A DNA stretch of 44,673 nucleotides. Origin: Planctomycetia bacterium. Lineage in GTDB: Bacteria; Planctomycetota; Planctomycetia; Pirellulales; S012-138. Where the stretch lies: positions 1 through 44,673 of the forward strand of contig JACOUI010000255.1 of NCBI GenBank assembly GCA_016177915.1, in the 5' to 3' direction. Made by a program: the position numbers and the translations under genes. Shown in pieces: positions 18,661-28,262 of the stretch (position 1 is its first letter; each line of letters opens with the position of its first letter). Below the pieces are notes generated by a model. It did no database searches. It had not been told where the DNA came from and saw only the letters and a list, made by a program, of their open reading frames with translations.

Positions 18661-20262
18661 CTACTCAGCGTTGCGGATTCCGCACTCCGATCCTTCGCGC
18701 CGGGCGCCGGAGGTGATGGACTGGGCCTGGACGAGGAGGTCGTTATTCAGCTCTTCCAGGTTGGAGGCGCGGCGGATGAGCGGCCCCAAGGGAGTCCCCA
18801 GCGTCTCGCGCAGCTCGGAGCAGAGCTTTTCGGCTTCCTGGAGGATGAGCTGGCTGGTGGCCAGGAGGCTCTTGTGCGACTCCGCGGAACCGTCGCCGCC
18901 GGGAGCGGGCGCCGCCGCGACAATGCCCCGCGCGACGAGCCAGTTCCGATACCAGCGGAGCATCGTGCCGCGGCTGACGATGCCGACGGGATAGCCGTCG
19001 TCGACGATGATCACGCGGCGGACGGCCGACCGCACGAAGAAGTCGCAGATTTTCTGGGCCGGCGTCTCCTCGCCGTAGCAAACGATGTTGCCGCGCATGA
19101 CGTCGCGGATCGGCCGTTCCCAGCCCCGCTCCATCGTCATCAGCGGAATGAGGTCCTTTTCCGAGAGGATGCCGACAAGCTTTCCGCGGCCGTCGACGAC
19201 CGGACTGGCGGCAATCCGAAACCGCAGGAAGAAGTCCGTGGCCTCGCCGACGGTCTCGTCTTCCTTCAGGCAGGGGACGAGCGGCGTCATCACATCGCGG
19301 GCCGTCGCGCCGTGGAAGGGGTTTCGCTCGTTGCAACGGGCCAATAGCGCGCTGTCGCGGAGGATGCTGTGGCGGACGACCCGGTCGCGGCCGGATTCCT
19401 TGGCCACGAGCAGGGCCTGGTCGGCCAGCTCGATCATGTCCTCGAGCCGGCTGGTCTCGCTGAGCCATTCCGCCACGCCGGCGGAGGCGGTGACGGCGAT
19501 CGGCCAGCCGCCCAGCGGCAAGCGGAGGCGCGAGATGGTGTCGCGGACGCGATCGGCCCATTCGGCCGCCCCGTCCTCGTCCGTCTCGGGCAGCAAGGCG
19601 CAGAACTCCTCGCCGCCGTAGCGGCAGACGAGGTCGCTGGCGCGGCTGCTGCCGGCGAGGACCTCGGCCACGGCCTTGAGGACGTCGTCGCCGGCCTGGT
19701 GGCCGAACGAGTCGTTGACGCGCTTGAAAAAGTCGATGTCGATCATGACGCAGGCCATGGTGCGGCCGTAGCGGACGGCGCGGCCGTGCTCGCGGCGCGC
19801 CTCGGCAAGGAACGCCCGCCGCGTCGCCAGGCCCGTCACCGGGTCGACCGAGATCATCCGCTGCAGCCGGCGCTCGAGGCTGAGCATGCGGGCGCCGGCG
19901 TTCATGCGGGCCAGCAGCTCTTCGGCCGGGGCGGGGCGCGGCAGGACCTCGTCCGCCCCGAGGTTGAGTCCCTCGGCCGCGGCCTGCGGCCCGCCCTGTT
20001 CGGCGAGCAAAATCACGAAGACGTAATTCGGCAGCTCCATCTCGCGGATCTTGCTGCAAAGCGTGCCGCTGTCCGTGCCCGGCAGCGGCCACTGCACCAG
20101 CAGGTAGTGCGGGCAGTCGCGTTCGATTTCGCGGACGGCCGCCGCGGAGTCCGCGGCGGTGCGCACCTCGTAGCGGCAGGTCGCCAGGCGCGAGGAGACC
20201 GCCTGGGCCTGGGATTCGTCGCTTTCAACGAGCAGCACCTTGGGCCAGAAGCCGTCTTTCAT
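18661..20262 (-). CDS. REC-like domain + GGDEF diguanylate cyclase + CBS pair
   Basis: VLLVESDES REC-like N-terminus; RASD-LVCRY-GGEEF (I-site plus active site); TARDVMTPLVPCLKEDETVGEATDFFLRFRIAASPVVDGRGKLVGILSEKDL and a second CBS. Confidence 0.9.
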   Translation of the reverse strand: MKDGFWPKVLLVESDESQAQAVSSRLATCRYEVRTAADSAAAVREIERDCPHYLLVQWPLPGTDSGTLCSKIREMELPNYVFVILLAEQGGPQAAAEGLNLGADEVLPRPAPAEELLARMNAGARMLSLERRLQRMISVDPVTGLATRRAFLAEARREHGRAVRYGRTMACVMIDIDFFKRVNDSFGHQAGDDVLKAVAEVLAGSSRASDLVCRYGGEEFCALLPETDEDGAAEWADRVRDTISRLRLPLGGWPIAVTASAGVAEWLSETSRLEDMIELADQALLVAKESGRDRVVRHSILRDSALLARCNERNPFHGATARDVMTPLVPCLKEDETVGEATDFFLRFRIAASPVVDGRGKLVGILSEKDLIPLMTMERGWERPIRDVMRGNIVCYGEETPAQKICDFFVRSAVRRVIIVDDGYPVGIVSRGTMLRWYRNWLVARGIVAAAPAPGGDGSAESHKSLLATSQLILQEAEKLCSELRETLGTPLGPLIRRASNLEELNNDLLVQAQSITSGARREGSECGIRNAE

Positions 20263-20463
20263 GATTTCGTAGTTCCGCGGGGCAGGTCCGTGAACTGTTT
20301 GTTGAGCCGACAGGCTCCACAAAACTAAGCTTTTTCCAGGCGCGAAGTGAACCTTCGCCGGCAGCGGTGACGGCTGCGCACGGCATCCCTCGGGGACCGA
20401 TCGATATCACCGGCAAAGGCCGCACACCCGGATCGAGCCGAAGCGCTGGAGCGATGCGTTCGC

Positions 20464-20856
20464 TCAGGAGGCGATCGTGCGGGCCACGTTGATCAAGAGC
20501 AGCGCCACGACGACGGTGACGGGATGGATGAGGAGGTTGAGCAGCAGGACGGCGGCGGGCCAGGGCCGGCCGCCGTTGGCGGCCGCGAAGCCCGCGCACC
20601 CCAGGCCCAGGGTGGGCGCGGAAAACCAAGCGATCAGGAGCGCCGGAGGCAAGCTCCGCGCATCGCCGACGGGAACATAAACCAGCGCCACCAGGGCCAG
20701 CAGGACGGCCGACGCGGCCAACAGCGCCCAGGCCGCCAGGGCCGAGATATTGCCGACACGGGCGGCCTTGGCCGCGGCCAGGGCGGCGTCGGAAGCCGCG
20801 CTCCATTGCGGTTTGGCGGACAGGGCACGCATGACGGCACGCGGATCGGATGCCAA
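20464..20856 (-). CDS. small membrane protein of unknown function
   Basis: Three hydrophobic segments; directly downstream of rho on the same strand. Confidence 0.6.
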   Translation of the reverse strand: MASDPRAVMRALSAKPQWSAASDAALAAAKAARVGNISALAAWALLAASAVLLALVALVYVPVGDARSLPPALLIAWFSAPTLGLGCAGFAAANGGRPWPAAVLLLNLLIHPVTVVVALLLINVARTIAS

Positions 20857-20886
20857 CCGTCCGGCGCGGCGCGCTGGCTGCGCTCT

Positions 20887-21813
20887 TTACAACGACGCCG
20901 CGTGCGCGTTGGCGATCAGGTTGATGAAATCGCGGTTCGTCTTGAATTTTGCCAGCTTCGACGTGAGCTGCTCCATCGCGTCGACGTGGTGCATCTGCGA
21001 CAAGGTCCGCCGCAGGACGGTGACGGCATGGAGCGTATCGGGATCCAGGAGCAGCTCCTCGCGCCGCGTCCCGGACTGCGTAATGTCGATCGCCGGGTAG
21101 ATCCGCCGGTCGGCCAGCTTGCGGTCCAGCACCAGCTCCATGTTGCCCGTCCCCTTGAACTCCTGGAAGATCACCTCGTCCATGCGGCTGCCGGTGTCGA
21201 TGAGCGCGGTGGCGACGATCGTCAGGGAGCCGCCTTCTTCGAAGGCGCGGGCGGTGGCGAAGAGCTTTTTGGGGATGTCGAGGGCCTTGATGTCCACGCC
21301 GCCGCTCATGGTGCGGTTGCTGCCGCAGACCTTGTTGAAGGCCCGCGCCATGCGCGTGATCGAGTCCATGAGCAGGAACACGTCCTTGCCCATCTCCGCC
21401 AGGCGGCGGCAGCGCTCGACGGTGAACTGCGACAGCCGGACGTGGCTTTCCACGTCGCGGTCCAGGCTGCTGGCCAGGACTTCGCCGCGCACGATGCGGC
21501 GCATCTCGGTGACTTCCTCGGGCCGCTCGTCGACGAGCAGCATCATCAGCTTCAGCTCCGGGTAGTTCGTGGCGATCCCGTGGCTGATGTGCTGCAAGAG
21601 GATCGTTTTGCCGGCCCGGGGCGGGGAGACGATGAGGGCCCGCTGGCCCTTCCCCAGCGGCGTCAAAAGGTCCATGACGCGCGTGGTCAGCGGGGTCGAG
21701 CCGGTTTCGAGGCGCAGCCACTGCGTGGGGTTGATGGGCGTGAGTTGGTCGAAGTGCTTGACGTTCACATAATCGTCGGGCTTCATGCCGTCGACGTCGA
21801 TGATCTCGCGCAC
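20887..21813 (-). CDS. rho: transcription termination factor Rho, ATPase/C-terminal part
   Basis: [102 protein letters not shown] at 21813. Confidence 0.93.
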   Translation of the reverse strand: MREIIDVDGMKPDDYVNVKHFDQLTPINPTQWLRLETGSTPLTTRVMDLLTPLGKGQRALIVSPPRAGKTILLQHISHGIATNYPELKLMMLLVDERPEEVTEMRRIVRGEVLASSLDRDVESHVRLSQFTVERCRRLAEMGKDVFLLMDSITRMARAFNKVCGSNRTMSGGVDIKALDIPKKLFATARAFEEGGSLTIVATALIDTGSRMDEVIFQEFKGTGNMELVLDRKLADRRIYPAIDITQSGTRREELLLDPDTLHAVTVLRRTLSQMHHVDAMEQLTSKLAKFKTNRDFINLIANAHAASL

Positions 21814-21822
21814 CCGCGGTCC

Positions 21823-22287
21823 CTACTGCCGCCGGCTGTGCTGCACGAGTCCGTTGACCAGCACCCCTTCGCGGAGGCGGAAGCGGTCGATGAGCGTGCC
21901 GGGGACGAAGGGGTCGGTCCGTTCGCGCGAGAAATTGTTGCCCGCGCTGCGGAGGAAGCCGTAGCCGTTGGGGTGCATTTCCAGGACGCCGACGGCCGGC
22001 TCGAGGGGGGCCTCGACGCCGTTTTCCGACGGGACGCCGGCGGCGACAGCGCCGGCCTCCTGCTCGTCGGGTGGCAGGTCCGACGTTTGGGGCGGAGGCT
22101 GCTGCTGGTCATAGCGGGGGCGGAAACGCCGCCCGCGGTAACCGCCGCCGCCGTAGCCGCCGGCACCGTAACCGCCGCCGCCGTAGCCGCCGCCGCCGTA
22201 ACCGTGCCGCGGCGCTCCGCCGCGCCCTGGTTCGTAACCCCCGTCGCCGCTGCGACCCCGCATGCGGCCACGCCTTTTCTTGCTCAT
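21823..22287 (-). CDS. rho: Rho N-terminal part (RG/GY-rich tail plus RNA-binding region), ends in in-frame TAG
   Basis: VGVLEMHPNGYGFLRSAGNNFSRERTDPFVPGTLIDRFRLREGVLVNGLVQHSRRQ* in the same frame as 20887-21813. Confidence 0.85.
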   Translation of the reverse strand: MSKKRRGRMRGRSGDGGYEPGRGGAPRHGYGGGGYGGGGYGAGGYGGGGYRGRRFRPRYDQQQPPPQTSDLPPDEQEAGAVAAGVPSENGVEAPLEPAVGVLEMHPNGYGFLRSAGNNFSRERTDPFVPGTLIDRFRLREGVLVNGLVQHSRRQ

Positions 22288-22653
22288 TTCTCACCTAGAG
22301 AGCGCGCCCACGATGGTTCGCGGCGGCCGAAAGGCGCGGGACGAACCGGGCAACACAATCGCCCTGGACCATCGCCCCGCACTCGGCAAGACGCCGGCGC
22401 GTGTGGCGCAAAAAACCAAAAACACATCAGGCAAATCGATCTGCCTGAGACCGCCCTGGGCCGCGACGCGTCTGGCGCTGCGGCGGGACGGCAGCGAGAA
22501 TCAGTTTGCAGGACACCCGGCGTTCATTCGGCGCATGGCGACCCGAAAGACGGATCCCCGATAGACGGATACCGGAAGATGGAAACCGGGATGAACCTAG
22601 TCTCCGAGCAGGCTAGTCAGCGGGCAACCTCGTGCTCCACAAGCTCCCGATCA

Positions 22654-22686
22654 CGGCGGTCTTACCGCCGGGAACAAGCTTGTTCC
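22654..22686. repeat. Two adjacent hairpins, one a 16-bp perfect palindrome
   Basis: CGGCGGTCTTACCGCCG then GGAACAAGCTTGTTCC. Confidence 0.8.
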
Positions 22687-22992
22687 TCAGGCCAGAACCG
22701 GCGACTCATCCCCCATTGCAGCCACGAGGAAACGGCAGATTGCCATCGCGGGGGGGTGGAACAAACTCTGGAAGGAGTCGTTGACTACGGTCATCTTAGC
22801 TTTCTGTCGCACCGTGTCAACCTTGGAAATTCTACAATCTTTTTCACCCTCGCGGGGCACACCACGCGCAGGGACTTGTGCCGGCCGAAGGTCCGCACGC
22901 CGGTCGCGGCCCGCTGCTAGCACCCGCCGGCGGTCTTTGGGAGATTCCCTATCGCCTATGGACACTCCGCGGGCGTTCGGCAGGCCGAGGCA

Positions 22993-24309
22993 CTACGCGC
23001 TTTTCGTGATCGGTTCGGGCATGGGCAGGACCTTGCCGCGGCCGGCCACGATGTCTTCGGAAATCCGGTAGCGCTTTCCGTAGCCGTGCTCGGGCAGGTC
23101 GTAGAGGACGTCGAGCATCAGGCCCTCGACGATCGACCGCAGGCCGCGTGCGCCGGTGCCCTTTTCCATCGCCAGCTCGGCGACCTTGCGCAATGCGCCT
23201 TCCGTGAACTCCAGCTCGGCGTTCTCCAGCTCGAACATCTTCTGGTACTGCTTGAGCAGGGCGTTCTTGGGATCGCACAGCACGTGCACCAGCGCGTCGG
23301 CGTCCAGCGGCAACAGCGGCGCCACGACCGGCAGCCGGCCCACGAACTCCGGGATCATGCCGAATTGCATCAGGTCTTCGCTGGTCACCTGGGGCAGGAG
23401 CTGGCTCAGGTCGTTTTCGCCGACGATGTCGCCGGACTTCTGCCCGAAGCCGATCGTCTTGTGACCCAGGCGCTTGGCGATGATTTTCTCGATGCCGACA
23501 AACGTCCCGCCGCAGATGAAAAGGATGTTCGAGGTGTCAAGCTGGATGTACTGCTGCTCGGGGTGTTTTCGGCCGCCCTGGGGCGGGACGTTGGCGACCG
23601 TGCCTTCCAGCATTTTGAGGAGCGCTTGTTGCACTCCCTCGCCCGACACGTCGCGCGTGATCGAGACGTTGTGGCTCGTCTTGCCGATCTTGTCGATTTC
23701 GTCGATGTAGAGCACGCCGCGCTGGGCGGCCTCGATGTCGAAGTCGGCCGCGTGCAAGAGCTTGAGGAGCAGGTTCTCCACGTCCTCGCCGACGTAGCCC
23801 GCCTCGGTCAGCGTCGTCGCGTCGCCGATGGCAAAGGGGACGTTGAGCAACCGGGCGAGCGTGCGGGCCAGGAGCGTCTTGCCGCTGCCGGTGGGCCCGA
23901 TGAGCAGGATGTTCGCCTTGTCGATCTCGACCTCGGAGCCGGTGGCCCCCAGGTTCAGCCGCTTGTAGTGGCCGTGCACCGCCACCGAGAGGACCTTTTT
24001 GGCGTGGTCCTGGCCGACGACGTACTGGTCGAGGTGGGAATGGATTTCGCGCGGCGAGGGGATTTTCTGGAAGAGCGGGCGCTCGCCGCCGCGGCTTTTG
24101 CGCTCGCGGTCGAGGATCGACTGGCACAGGTCCAGGCACTCGCCGCAGATATAGACTTCGCCCGGCCCCTCGACCAACGGTCCCACGTCGCGATAACTCT
24201 TGCGACAGAAGGAACAAAACGCGTTGCGCTTGTTCCCGCCGTTCCGTCGATTGGCCGGGTTGTTGAGGTTGGCGTTTCCGTCCCTCCCCGAGGTTGATGT
24301 TGGGGGCAT
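22993..24309 (-). CDS. clpX: ATP-dependent Clp protease ATP-binding subunit ClpX
   Basis: [31 protein letters not shown] zinc domain, [52 protein letters not shown]. Confidence 0.95.
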   Translation of the reverse strand: MPPTSTSGRDGNANLNNPANRRNGGNKRNAFCSFCRKSYRDVGPLVEGPGEVYICGECLDLCQSILDRERKSRGGERPLFQKIPSPREIHSHLDQYVVGQDHAKKVLSVAVHGHYKRLNLGATGSEVEIDKANILLIGPTGSGKTLLARTLARLLNVPFAIGDATTLTEAGYVGEDVENLLLKLLHAADFDIEAAQRGVLYIDEIDKIGKTSHNVSITRDVSGEGVQQALLKMLEGTVANVPPQGGRKHPEQQYIQLDTSNILFICGGTFVGIEKIIAKRLGHKTIGFGQKSGDIVGENDLSQLLPQVTSEDLMQFGMIPEFVGRLPVVAPLLPLDADALVHVLCDPKNALLKQYQKMFELENAELEFTEGALRKVAELAMEKGTGARGLRSIVEGLMLDVLYDLPEHGYGKRYRISEDIVAGRGKVLPMPEPITKSA

Positions 24310-24972
24310 GGCTGCTCCTTATCCGGTTGCCCGGCCGCCGCGATTTTGGCGGCGGCTCGCGTGCGAATCCCAGGTGTCGCTCGATTGACCGGCGGACGCG
24401 TATCTTTCTTGCGCGTCAACGCGGCCAGGGGCATCCATGTCCACGAAGAATCGAGCCTGACGAGTGTCTCCTTCGGCCGTGCTGATTGGTGCGGTTTCCG
24501 GGCGGCAGCCTCCTCCCTGGCGCTGCCAAACCGGCGCTGGCGGTCGGAAAAGACCGCGGCGCGGGCCCTGCGGCCCGACCCGTTGGTTTGCTCCGCGCTT
24601 CCGGCACGGCCGGACGTGGTCCCGCCATGCTGTCGCCAGCTTCGCCTTGTATTGTTCGGTAATCGCCGCGGACAAGCACACCGCGCCGGTGTGATTGCCG
24701 GTTATGCGCAAGCTTCAGGTCGCTGCGCCTGAAGCAGCGCACGGGCATCCTTGGATGGAAGCGCCCGCCGTCCTGGTCGGCACAATCATTATGCCGCGCG
24801 CGGCGCCGGAATTCCAGGAGCGCAGCCGCCGGATTGCGAACTGCGGCCACGCTCCCCTACGCGGCGCTCGGGTAAATTGACACTCCCCCTACCCGCCCTT
24901 ACGCTGGACCGGCCCTGCGGGTTTTCGCGAGGGCGCCGTTTCACAATCTCTTCACGATCCCGGCCGCTGGAA

Positions 24973-25620
24973 ATGTCCAAGGCAGAGCAGCTCGACCGCT
25001 TGCTGCGGTGCGGCATCGTCGCCATCGTCCGCGCAGGCCGCGGCGAACTCCTGGTCGACGCGGCCGAAGCATTGCTTTCTGGCGGCATCGACGTAATTGA
25101 AATCACGTTCACGGTTCCCAAGGCCCAGCGGGTTTTGGAGCAAGTCGCGGACCGTTTGGGGGACAAAGTTCTCTTGGGGGCGGGAACGGTGCTGGACGCC
25201 GCCACGGCGCGGGCGGCGATGCTGGCGGGGGCGGAGTTTTTCGTATCGCCGGCCGTCAATCTCGACGTCATCCGCCTCGCCCGGCGGTACGGCAAACTCG
25301 TGCTCCCCGGCGCTTTCACGCCGACAGAGATTCTGACGGCCTGGGAGGCGGGGGCGGACCTCGTCAAGGTTTTTCCCTGCGATACGCTCGGCCCGGCCTA
25401 CTTGCAGGCCGTCGCGGCCCCGCTGCCACAGGTGCCTCTGGTGCCGACCGGCGGGATCACGCTCGATAACGCCGCGGCGTTTTTGCAGGCCGGGGCCTGT
25501 GCGCTGGGCATCGGCGGATCGCTCGTGCCGGCGCAGGCGGTCGCGGCCGGCGACCTTGCGCGCATCGAAACGCTGGCCAGGCAGTTCGTTCAGGTCGTGG
25601 CGGACGCGCGGAAGCCGTAG
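24973..25620 (+). CDS. eda: 2-dehydro-3-deoxy-phosphogluconate aldolase (KDPG/KHG aldolase)
   Basis: GIVAIVRAG, GGIDVIEITFTVPKA, LLGAGTVLDAATARAAMLAGAEFFVSPAVN, KVFPCDTLGPAYLQAV, VPTGGITLDNAAAFLQAG. Confidence 0.92.
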   Translation: MSKAEQLDRLLRCGIVAIVRAGRGELLVDAAEALLSGGIDVIEITFTVPKAQRVLEQVADRLGDKVLLGAGTVLDAATARAAMLAGAEFFVSPAVNLDVIRLARRYGKLVLPGAFTPTEILTAWEAGADLVKVFPCDTLGPAYLQAVAAPLPQVPLVPTGGITLDNAAAFLQAGACALGIGGSLVPAQAVAAGDLARIETLARQFVQVVADARKP

Positions 25621-25654
25621 TCGGACGAGCGGGCACGCGGCCTCGAGCGCGCCC

Positions 25655-25768
25655 GTCGAGCACGCCCTTCGCAACCAATGCGGAGCAGCTCTTAGGGTGG
25701 CGGCGTCGAATGCGGGGAGAGCGGACTCCAGTGGCCGCCGCGCTCAGGGCGTGCCACCCGTGCCACCC
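25655..25768. repeat. Family 3 repeat modules
   Basis: gtcgagcacgcccttcgcaa (25655-25674) and GCTCAGGGCGTGCCACCCGTGCCAC (from 25742). Confidence 0.75.
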
Positions 25769-25959
25769 GCAAATTCGGCGTCCGCGGCACCGCCGGCCAT
25801 CGCGGCGGCTTTCGGTCCGCCGCGTGAATGGCCATCCGTGTCGGGTTTTCACTTTCCTGCACCAGCGGATGATATGTTTCGATTGTCGGCGAAAAACCAA
25901 TTCGGATGTGGGGTCCGAAACGCACAAAATCGACGCGCGCAAACGCGGAAAGGGCCGGT

Positions 25960-26604
25960 ATGTCCCAAGACGCCCCCGCACCCCAGTCGCAGCCGCCCGT
26001 TGGCTCGGCCTCCTGCTTTGAACCCGCCTCGTCCGACAAGGAGGCCGAACGCGTCGTGGCCATGCTCTTGAAGTGGGACAAGGTGTGCCAAGGCCACCAA
26101 TCGGAAAAACGCACCAACGACCGGTTCCGCTTTGTTTCGCAGGCGATCCTGATGCCCTGGCCGAACCGTGACGGCGCGCTCGCGTCGCCCGCCAGAAGTT
26201 GCGAAGGCCTGCTGCCGGTCTTTCCCGGCTGGACGAGGAATATCTCGACGGCGGGAGTGGCCGTCGTCTGCACCGACTTCATTCGGCCGGCCGCGGAAAG
26301 CACGCGCGAATCCGATTTCGTGCGCCTCCGCCGCGTGATGCCGGAAAGCTCGCCCTGCGCCGTCGGCCTGTTCGATCGCGAAAAGAGGGCGACGTGGCTC
26401 AAAGGCACGGTGCTGCGGCACCGCGAGTTCGACGGGGGGCTGGTGGAGATGGGCATCGGCTTTGACGGCCGGCTCACCGACGAGGAGATGCAGGGGATTC
26501 CGGCCTTCAAGAACACGGTGGAGCAGATCGTGCCCAAGCTCTCCTGGGTGCGCTGTCCCCCGCCGCGGCTGGATTTCGACGACGAATGCGACGACGAACG
26601 GTGA
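25960..26604 (+). CDS. PilZ-like domain protein
   Basis: KRTNDRFRF...GWTRNISTAGVAVV resembles PilZ RxxxR...(D/N)xSxxG; start ATG 25960. Confidence 0.6.
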   Translation: MSQDAPAPQSQPPVGSASCFEPASSDKEAERVVAMLLKWDKVCQGHQSEKRTNDRFRFVSQAILMPWPNRDGALASPARSCEGLLPVFPGWTRNISTAGVAVVCTDFIRPAAESTRESDFVRLRRVMPESSPCAVGLFDREKRATWLKGTVLRHREFDGGLVEMGIGFDGRLTDEEMQGIPAFKNTVEQIVPKLSWVRCPPPRLDFDDECDDER

Positions 26605-26617
26605 CGAACGGGCCGGG

Positions 26618-27514
26618 TTACACGTCCACTCCCTCCCGCGCCGTCAGCTCCGCAAAGAGGCCGCACAGCCGCTGCGTCATCGGCCCGGCCTTGCCGCCGC
26701 CAATCGGCCGGCCATCGACTATGATCACAGCCGCCAATTCGCCCATCGTGCCCGTGCAGAACATCTCGTCGGCCCGGTAGACCTCCGCGAGCGAGATGTC
26801 GCGCTCTTCGATCGGGATCGAGTTATCGCGGCAAAGCTGCTGGACGGCGGCGCGGGTGATCCCCTCGGGGCAGGCGATGGGGCGGCTGGTGAGGACGGTC
26901 CCACCTACAACCAGAAAAACGTTCGTGGCGTTGGTCTCGGCCACGAAGCCACGGGCGTCGAGCATCAGGGCGTCGTCGGCGCCGGCGGCGTTGGCCTCGA
27001 TCTTGGCCAGGATCGAGTTGAGCAGGTTACAGTGGTGGATTCTCGGGTCCAAAACGTCGGGCGACGGCCGGCGGACGGAGCTGGTGATGAGCGTGACGCC
27101 GGACTTGTCGTAGACGGGCGGCTTGTGCTCGGCCAGGACGATGAGCGTGGGACCGGCCTGGCTGAGCCGGGGATCCATGCCGGAGGTGATTTTGACGCCG
27201 CGCGTGAGCGTCAGGCGGATGTGGACGTCGTGCCGCATCTGATTGGCGGCGAGGGTGCGCGAGATTTCGCGCGTGATGTCGTCGTGCGTCGGGATGCTTT
27301 GGAAGGCCAGCGCCAGGGCCGAGCTGCGCAGGCGGTCGAGGTGCTCGCGGAGGCGGAAGATGCGGCCGTGGTAGAGCCGCAGCCCTTCCCAGACGGCGTC
27401 GCCGCCCTGCACGGCCGAATCGAAGGGGCTGATGCCGGCCTCGCTACGGTGTACGAGCCGGCCGTTGACGTTCACAAGGATGTCGCGGTTCTTTTCGCTG
27501 TAAGTCTGGAGCAT
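26618..27514 (-). CDS. class IV PLP-dependent aminotransferase (branched-chain/D-amino acid type)
   Basis: VNVNGRLVHRSEAGISPFDSAVQGGDAVWEGLRLY, NLLNSILAKIEA, DALMLDARGFVAETNATNVFLV, GITRAAV. Confidence 0.9.
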   Translation of the reverse strand: MLQTYSEKNRDILVNVNGRLVHRSEAGISPFDSAVQGGDAVWEGLRLYHGRIFRLREHLDRLRSSALALAFQSIPTHDDITREISRTLAANQMRHDVHIRLTLTRGVKITSGMDPRLSQAGPTLIVLAEHKPPVYDKSGVTLITSSVRRPSPDVLDPRIHHCNLLNSILAKIEANAAGADDALMLDARGFVAETNATNVFLVVGGTVLTSRPIACPEGITRAAVQQLCRDNSIPIEERDISLAEVYRADEMFCTGTMGELAAVIIVDGRPIGGGKAGPMTQRLCGLFAELTAREGVDV

Positions 27515-27559
27515 GTCCTGCGCTCCACGTCACCTGACCCCAGCCACAGTCGGCGCTGC

Positions 27560-27871
27560 TCAACGACACTCGTATTTCTGGGGGTCGAGCTTGCGCTCTT
27601 GGTAATACCTCTCCAGCGCATCGTAGATTCCGCCGCGGCCGGGAAGTCCGCGGAACAAAAACCGATTCAGCGTCGAGCCGGCGTAGAAGCGCTCCTTGTT
27701 GCGGCTCGGGGCGCCCGCCGTGGCGGCACTGTGGCGGAACACGAAGTCGTCCGTGGCGTGGTCGTACTTCTCGACGGTGGGCTTCGGCTTGGGAGAGTCG
27801 GCCGCCGAGGCGGCGGCGATCCCAATAGCGACGCAGCAGAGAATCACGATCAAGCTCGCAAGGCGTCGCAT
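27560..27871 (-). CDS. small secreted protein of unknown function
   Basis: N-terminal signal peptide MRRLASLIVILCCVAIGIAAASAADS; 103 aa. Confidence 0.6.
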   Translation of the reverse strand: MRRLASLIVILCCVAIGIAAASAADSPKPKPTVEKYDHATDDFVFRHSAATAGAPSRNKERFYAGSTLNRFLFRGLPGRGGIYDALERYYQERKLDPQKYECR

Positions 27872-28262
27872 GAAACACCCCCCTTGTCATCGGTGGATTC
27901 TTCGCCACGGGCAAACCCCGGTCGCTTTCGGACCGATCGTAAACGCCACCGGCGCGACCGTCCACCACCAACCGAAAGTCGCAAATCATCGCCAGCTCAA
28001 TCTCGCTTCGATTGCCGATAAGACAGCGTCCCACGTCAAGTCACTTTGATGACAGAGATTGAATGCGTTGATATCGCTTTTTGGACGATTCGGTGGAAAA
28101 CGTTCCTTGCAGGAACGGATCAAACCGTCGCAATCCATTGAGCCATAAGCTCTTGAAACGCTGCGTGCATCGCCGGCCGAGTTTTGGCACGCGAAGTGTT
28201 TTATCTTCCGCCAAGCACCTGCTCTCAACAAAACACGACCCACTGAACGTAGAAGGAAGAAG

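Noticed and set aside
20225-21721. 498-aa minus-strand ORF overlapping rho
   Set aside because: Different frame from the conserved Rho sequence; no motifs, Arg/Pro/His-rich.
22128-22205. Tandem ccgccgccgtaaccg repeats resembling a microsatellite or short array
   Set aside because: They encode the Gly-Tyr repeats of the Rho N-terminus; not CRISPR (no spacers).
20887-22287. Genome-wide amber recoding as the explanation of split rho
   Set aside because: Several intact genes here end in TAG (eda, GT-like gene, FHA-kinase, orf60), so TAG works as a stop.
20524-22920. 798-aa plus-strand ORF
   Set aside because: Antisense to rho and the small membrane protein.
23086-24297. 403-aa plus-strand ORF
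   Set aside because: Antisense to clpX.
24310-24972. Possible short genes in the clpX-eda gap
   Set aside because: Candidate ORFs on both strands are short, lack motifs and have no convincing ribosome-binding sites.
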